From contig CAJMCT010000042.1 of the NCBI GenBank assembly GCA_905211955.1, positions 1-7,850 of the forward strand: 7,850 bases of DNA. The letters are read 5' to 3'. Made by a program: the position numbers and the translations under genes. Origin of the DNA: an uncultured Eubacteriales bacterium (GTDB lineage: Bacteria > Bacillota > Clostridia > Christensenellales > Borkfalkiaceae). The notes beneath the pieces are model-generated. The model was not told the origin of the DNA, searched no databases, and saw only the letters and a list, made by a program, of their open reading frames with translations. Numbering within the stretch: the stretch's first letter is position 1; the number at the start of each line of letters is the position of its first letter. Shown in pieces: positions 6,303 through 7,850 of this stretch.

Positions 6303-7306
6303 TATCTTCTCTTTCTTGGGACAAGCCCAACCTTTTTATATACTTTATTAAGCGTTTTATACGCTAAGTAAGATGCTCTTTCAGCACCTATTGCCAAAAC
6401 GTCGTCTAAATAGTCTTTATTTTCTAAAAGTCTATTCTTTTCTTGTCTAATAGGTTCAATCTTTTCGGCAACCGCTTCGCCAACCTTTACTTTAAAATCG
6501 CCGTAGCCTTTTCCTTCAAATTCTACTTGTGCTTCTTCTATCGTTTTATCCGCAAATGCCGAATAAATAGTTAAAAGATTGCTTATACCCGGTTTTTCGG
6601 GCGAATATACTATTTTATTATCACTATCGGTGACTGCGCGTTTAAATTTTCTAATTATAGTGTCGGGGTCGTCGTTCATAGAGATAAATGCGTTAAGGTT
6701 TGCGTCAGACTTACTCATTTTTCTATTGGGTTCGGCTAAACTCATAACCCTACCGCACGACTTACCAATATAACCTTCGGGGACTTTGAAAGTTTCACCA
6801 AAGCGGTTGTTAAATCTTATAGCCAAATCTCTTGATAATTCTAAGTGTTGCTTTTGATCCGCACCGATCGGAACGAGTTCAGATTGATAAAGCAAAATAT
6901 CAGCCGCCATAAGTACGGGATAATCCATAAGCCCCATATTTATATTGTCTTCGTGTTTTTGGCTTTTATCCTTAAATTGCGTCATTCTTGAAAGTTCACC
7001 GGGATATGCTATGGTGTTAAGCACCCAAGCAAGTTCGGTATGCGCGGGAACGTGAGATTGTGCGAAAAGTATAGACTTTTCGGGATCAATACCGCACGCT
7101 AAATAAAGCGCGGTAAGTTCGTAAGAATTTTTTCTTAAAACGGCAGGATCTTGCTTTACCGTAAGAGTGTGAAGGTCGGCAAGTGCAAAAATACCGTTAT
7201 AATCGTCTTGTAATTTCTTAAAGTTTCTAAGCGCACCCAAGTAGTTGCCTATTGTTAAAATACCACTCGGTTGAATTGCGCTAAAAAGTTTTTTCTTATC
7301 TTCCAT
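6302..7306 (-). CDS. trpS: Tryptophanyl-tRNA synthetase
   Basis: A class I aminoacyl-tRNA synthetase that charges tRNA-Trp with tryptophan at the cost of ATP, in the cytoplasm. The 334-residue length is typical of the bacterial enzyme. The HIGH-equivalent is PSGILTIGNYLGAL (TIGN at 18-21), as in bacterial TrpRS. PVLMAADILLY (130-140) and GADQKQHLELSRD (148-160) are the conserved Rossmann-fold and Trp/ATP-site segments, and RKMSKSDAN contains the KMSKS loop (196-200). The C-terminal helical domain ends in a basic RKRR. The start is supported by GGGAT about 8 nt upstream of ATG 7306. It is the first clear gene of the right-to-left run and its stop overlaps the DUF5685 start. Only 17 bp separate it from the phage-like remnant upstream. 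No T-box leader, common for Firmicutes trpS genes, is recognisable, so its promoter must lie within or beyond the remnant. Nothing in the protein looks defective. Confidence 0.97.
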   Translation of the reverse strand: MEDKKKLFSAIQPSGILTIGNYLGALRNFKKLQDDYNGIFALADLHTLTVKQDPAVLRKNSYELTALYLACGIDPEKSILFAQSHVPAHTELAWVLNTIAYPGELSRMTQFKDKSQKHEDNINMGLMDYPVLMAADILLYQSELVPIGADQKQHLELSRDLAIRFNNRFGETFKVPEGYIGKSCGRVMSLAEPNRKMSKSDANLNAFISMNDDPDTIIRKFKRAVTDSDNKIVYSPEKPGISNLLTIYSAFADKTIEEAQVEFEGKGYGDFKVKVGEAVAEKIEPIRQEKNRLLENKDYLDDVLAIGAERASYLAYKTLNKVYKKVGLVPRKRR

Positions 7307-7313
7307 TATTATA

Positions 7314-7318
7314 TCCCG
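7314..7318 (-). promoter_or_regulatory. Ribosome binding site of trpS
   Basis: CGGGA on the minus strand ends about 7 nt before ATG 7306. It lies in the 17-bp gap after the coiled-coil remnant, so that gap holds a ribosome site but no room for a promoter. Confidence 0.6.
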
Positions 7319-7323
7319 TTATA

Positions 7324-7722
7324 TTATTGTTTAACAAATTCCATAACCGCTTGAACTGTTTGGTCTTTTTCTATTACATTGTTAAAACGTCTTTCTTTTG
7401 TTTTTAATTCTTTAATTTGATTTTGTAATGTTTCATCAGATATGATTTTTGCCTGATTTGCATTTGCCACAGCAGTATTACTATTGGACAATGCCTCATC
7501 TGCTTCAGAAATTTTATCGTTGATCTCAGTTATAGAGGTATTGATCTCAGACATTTTATTATTAAATGCAGCAGATCTCTGGGCTTCCGCTGCAGTACGG
7601 TCTGTTTCAGCGGTAACTCTGTCAGCTTCCTGTGAACGGACCGTGCTGATAAGTTCATTTAAGTCATTGATTAAGCCCTGTGCTTCTTCTGAAAGAGAAT
7701 GATAATCAGATTGATATGATGA
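7324..7722 (-). pseudogene. Truncated coiled-coil frame, phage tail/fibre-linker-like
   Basis: An open minus-strand frame reads from just below a TAA at 7723-7725 to a TAA at 7324-7326, about 132 codons. Its only ATG, at 7554, would give 76 residues, but no ribosome site precedes it, and the same low-complexity coiled-coil character continues for some 40 residues upstream of that ATG. The upstream part contains RVTAETDRTAAEAQRSAAF, and the rest repeats short heptad-like units (MSEINTSITEINDKISEADE, SNSNTAVANANQAK) rich in Ala, Asn, Glu and Ser. Such linkers are typical of phage tail, fibre or baseplate proteins. The missing start and abrupt upstream stop suggest a 5'-truncated remnant rather than a working gene, although a small protein from 7554 cannot be excluded. 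CpG is much rarer than in trpS. The trpS promoter, if local, must lie within this stretch. Confidence 0.55.
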
Positions 7723-7850
7723 TTAATATATAATATGTGGCAAAATATCATCAACAGCTATCAGCTTTGGAAGAAGAGAAAAGATGAGATAGAACGGTGA
7801 CCTCTATAGGTGGCTTCAAGGTTTTACCGGATTACAACATCCATGCTTTA
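7723..7850. other. Unassigned right-edge sequence, no intact gene
   Basis: Neither strand holds an intact gene here. A 21-codon plus-strand frame (ATG 7735 to TGA 7798) lacks a ribosome site and resembles nothing I know. In another plus frame, bases 7788-7850 read DRTVTSIGGFKVLPDYNI and a few more residues to the window edge, which resembles an internal segment of DJ-1/PfpI-type (YoaZ-like) amidotransferases. A TGA at 7785 interrupts that frame just upstream and no start is seen. It may be a decayed gene fragment entering from the right, or chance. On the minus strand all frames are broken by stops. No T-box, tRNA or terminator is recognisable. Confidence 0.3.

Noticed and set aside
6579..6773. 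Plus-strand 64-codon open frame
   Set aside because: It is antisense to the conserved core of trpS, including the KMSKS region, so it is a shadow.
7484..7702. Plus-strand 72-codon open frame
   Set aside because: It is the antisense of the Ala/Glu-rich coiled-coil frame. Its Ser/Ala/Leu bias is what that frame gives in reverse, and no ribosome site is visible.
7307..7850. T-box leader for trpS
   Set aside because: I looked for the conserved T-box AGGGTGG...CGCG-type sequence and a following terminator hairpin on the minus strand and saw neither.
1..7850. CRISPR array, tRNA or rRNA genes, complete insertion sequence
   Set aside because: No regularly spaced direct repeats, no cloverleaf with a GTTCGA-type arm, no rRNA-like conserved stretch and no transposase motif were seen on either strand.

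Overview
This AT-rich window looks like a piece of a low-GC, Gram-positive Firmicutes chromosome, most likely an uncultured, possibly gut-associated member of the Clostridia. Three things support this. The codons are A/T-rich, the ribosome sites are AGGAG-like, and it carries a DUF5685 protein next to a J-domain protein with a cysteine-rich tail, a pairing I recall from clostridial genomes. Every convincing gene is on the minus strand, so transcription runs from right to left.

Right edge (about 7324-7850): this looks like debris. A coiled-coil, Ala/Glu-rich reading frame resembling a phage tail or fibre linker lacks a believable start and ends at 7324. Beyond it, about 125 bases hold no intact gene. 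A short plus-strand stretch resembles a DJ-1/PfpI-type amidotransferase but has an in-frame stop just before it. CpG is about three times rarer here than in the adjacent trpS gene, which suggests a different origin.

Centre (2898-7306): a compact run of five genes: trpS (tryptophanyl-tRNA synthetase), a DUF5685 protein, a J-domain/TPR protein with a degenerate HPD motif and a Cys-rich tail, a six-helix membrane protein reminiscent of an ECF S component, and a TrmA/RlmD-type rRNA uracil methyltransferase. The first three junctions are all TAATG stop-start overlaps and the fourth has its ribosome site overlapping the preceding stop, so these genes are probably translated in a coupled way. A GH78-like, apparently cytoplasmic alpha-L-rhamnosidase (898-2877) follows after 20 bp and ends at a clear intrinsic terminator, so it probably belongs to the same transcript.

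Left edge: downstream of the terminator, a separate short intergenic region holds three copies of a 9-mer, TTATCAACA/TGTTGATAA, two of them in a 14-bp perfect inverted repeat abutting the ribosome site. It precedes a CwlD-like N-acetylmuramoyl-L-alanine amidase that runs off the left edge.

The least understood content is the DUF5685 / J-domain-Cys-tail / membrane-protein trio. DUF5685 carries two Asp-rich motifs reminiscent of isoprenoid synthases. The sequence does not establish a function for the trio.
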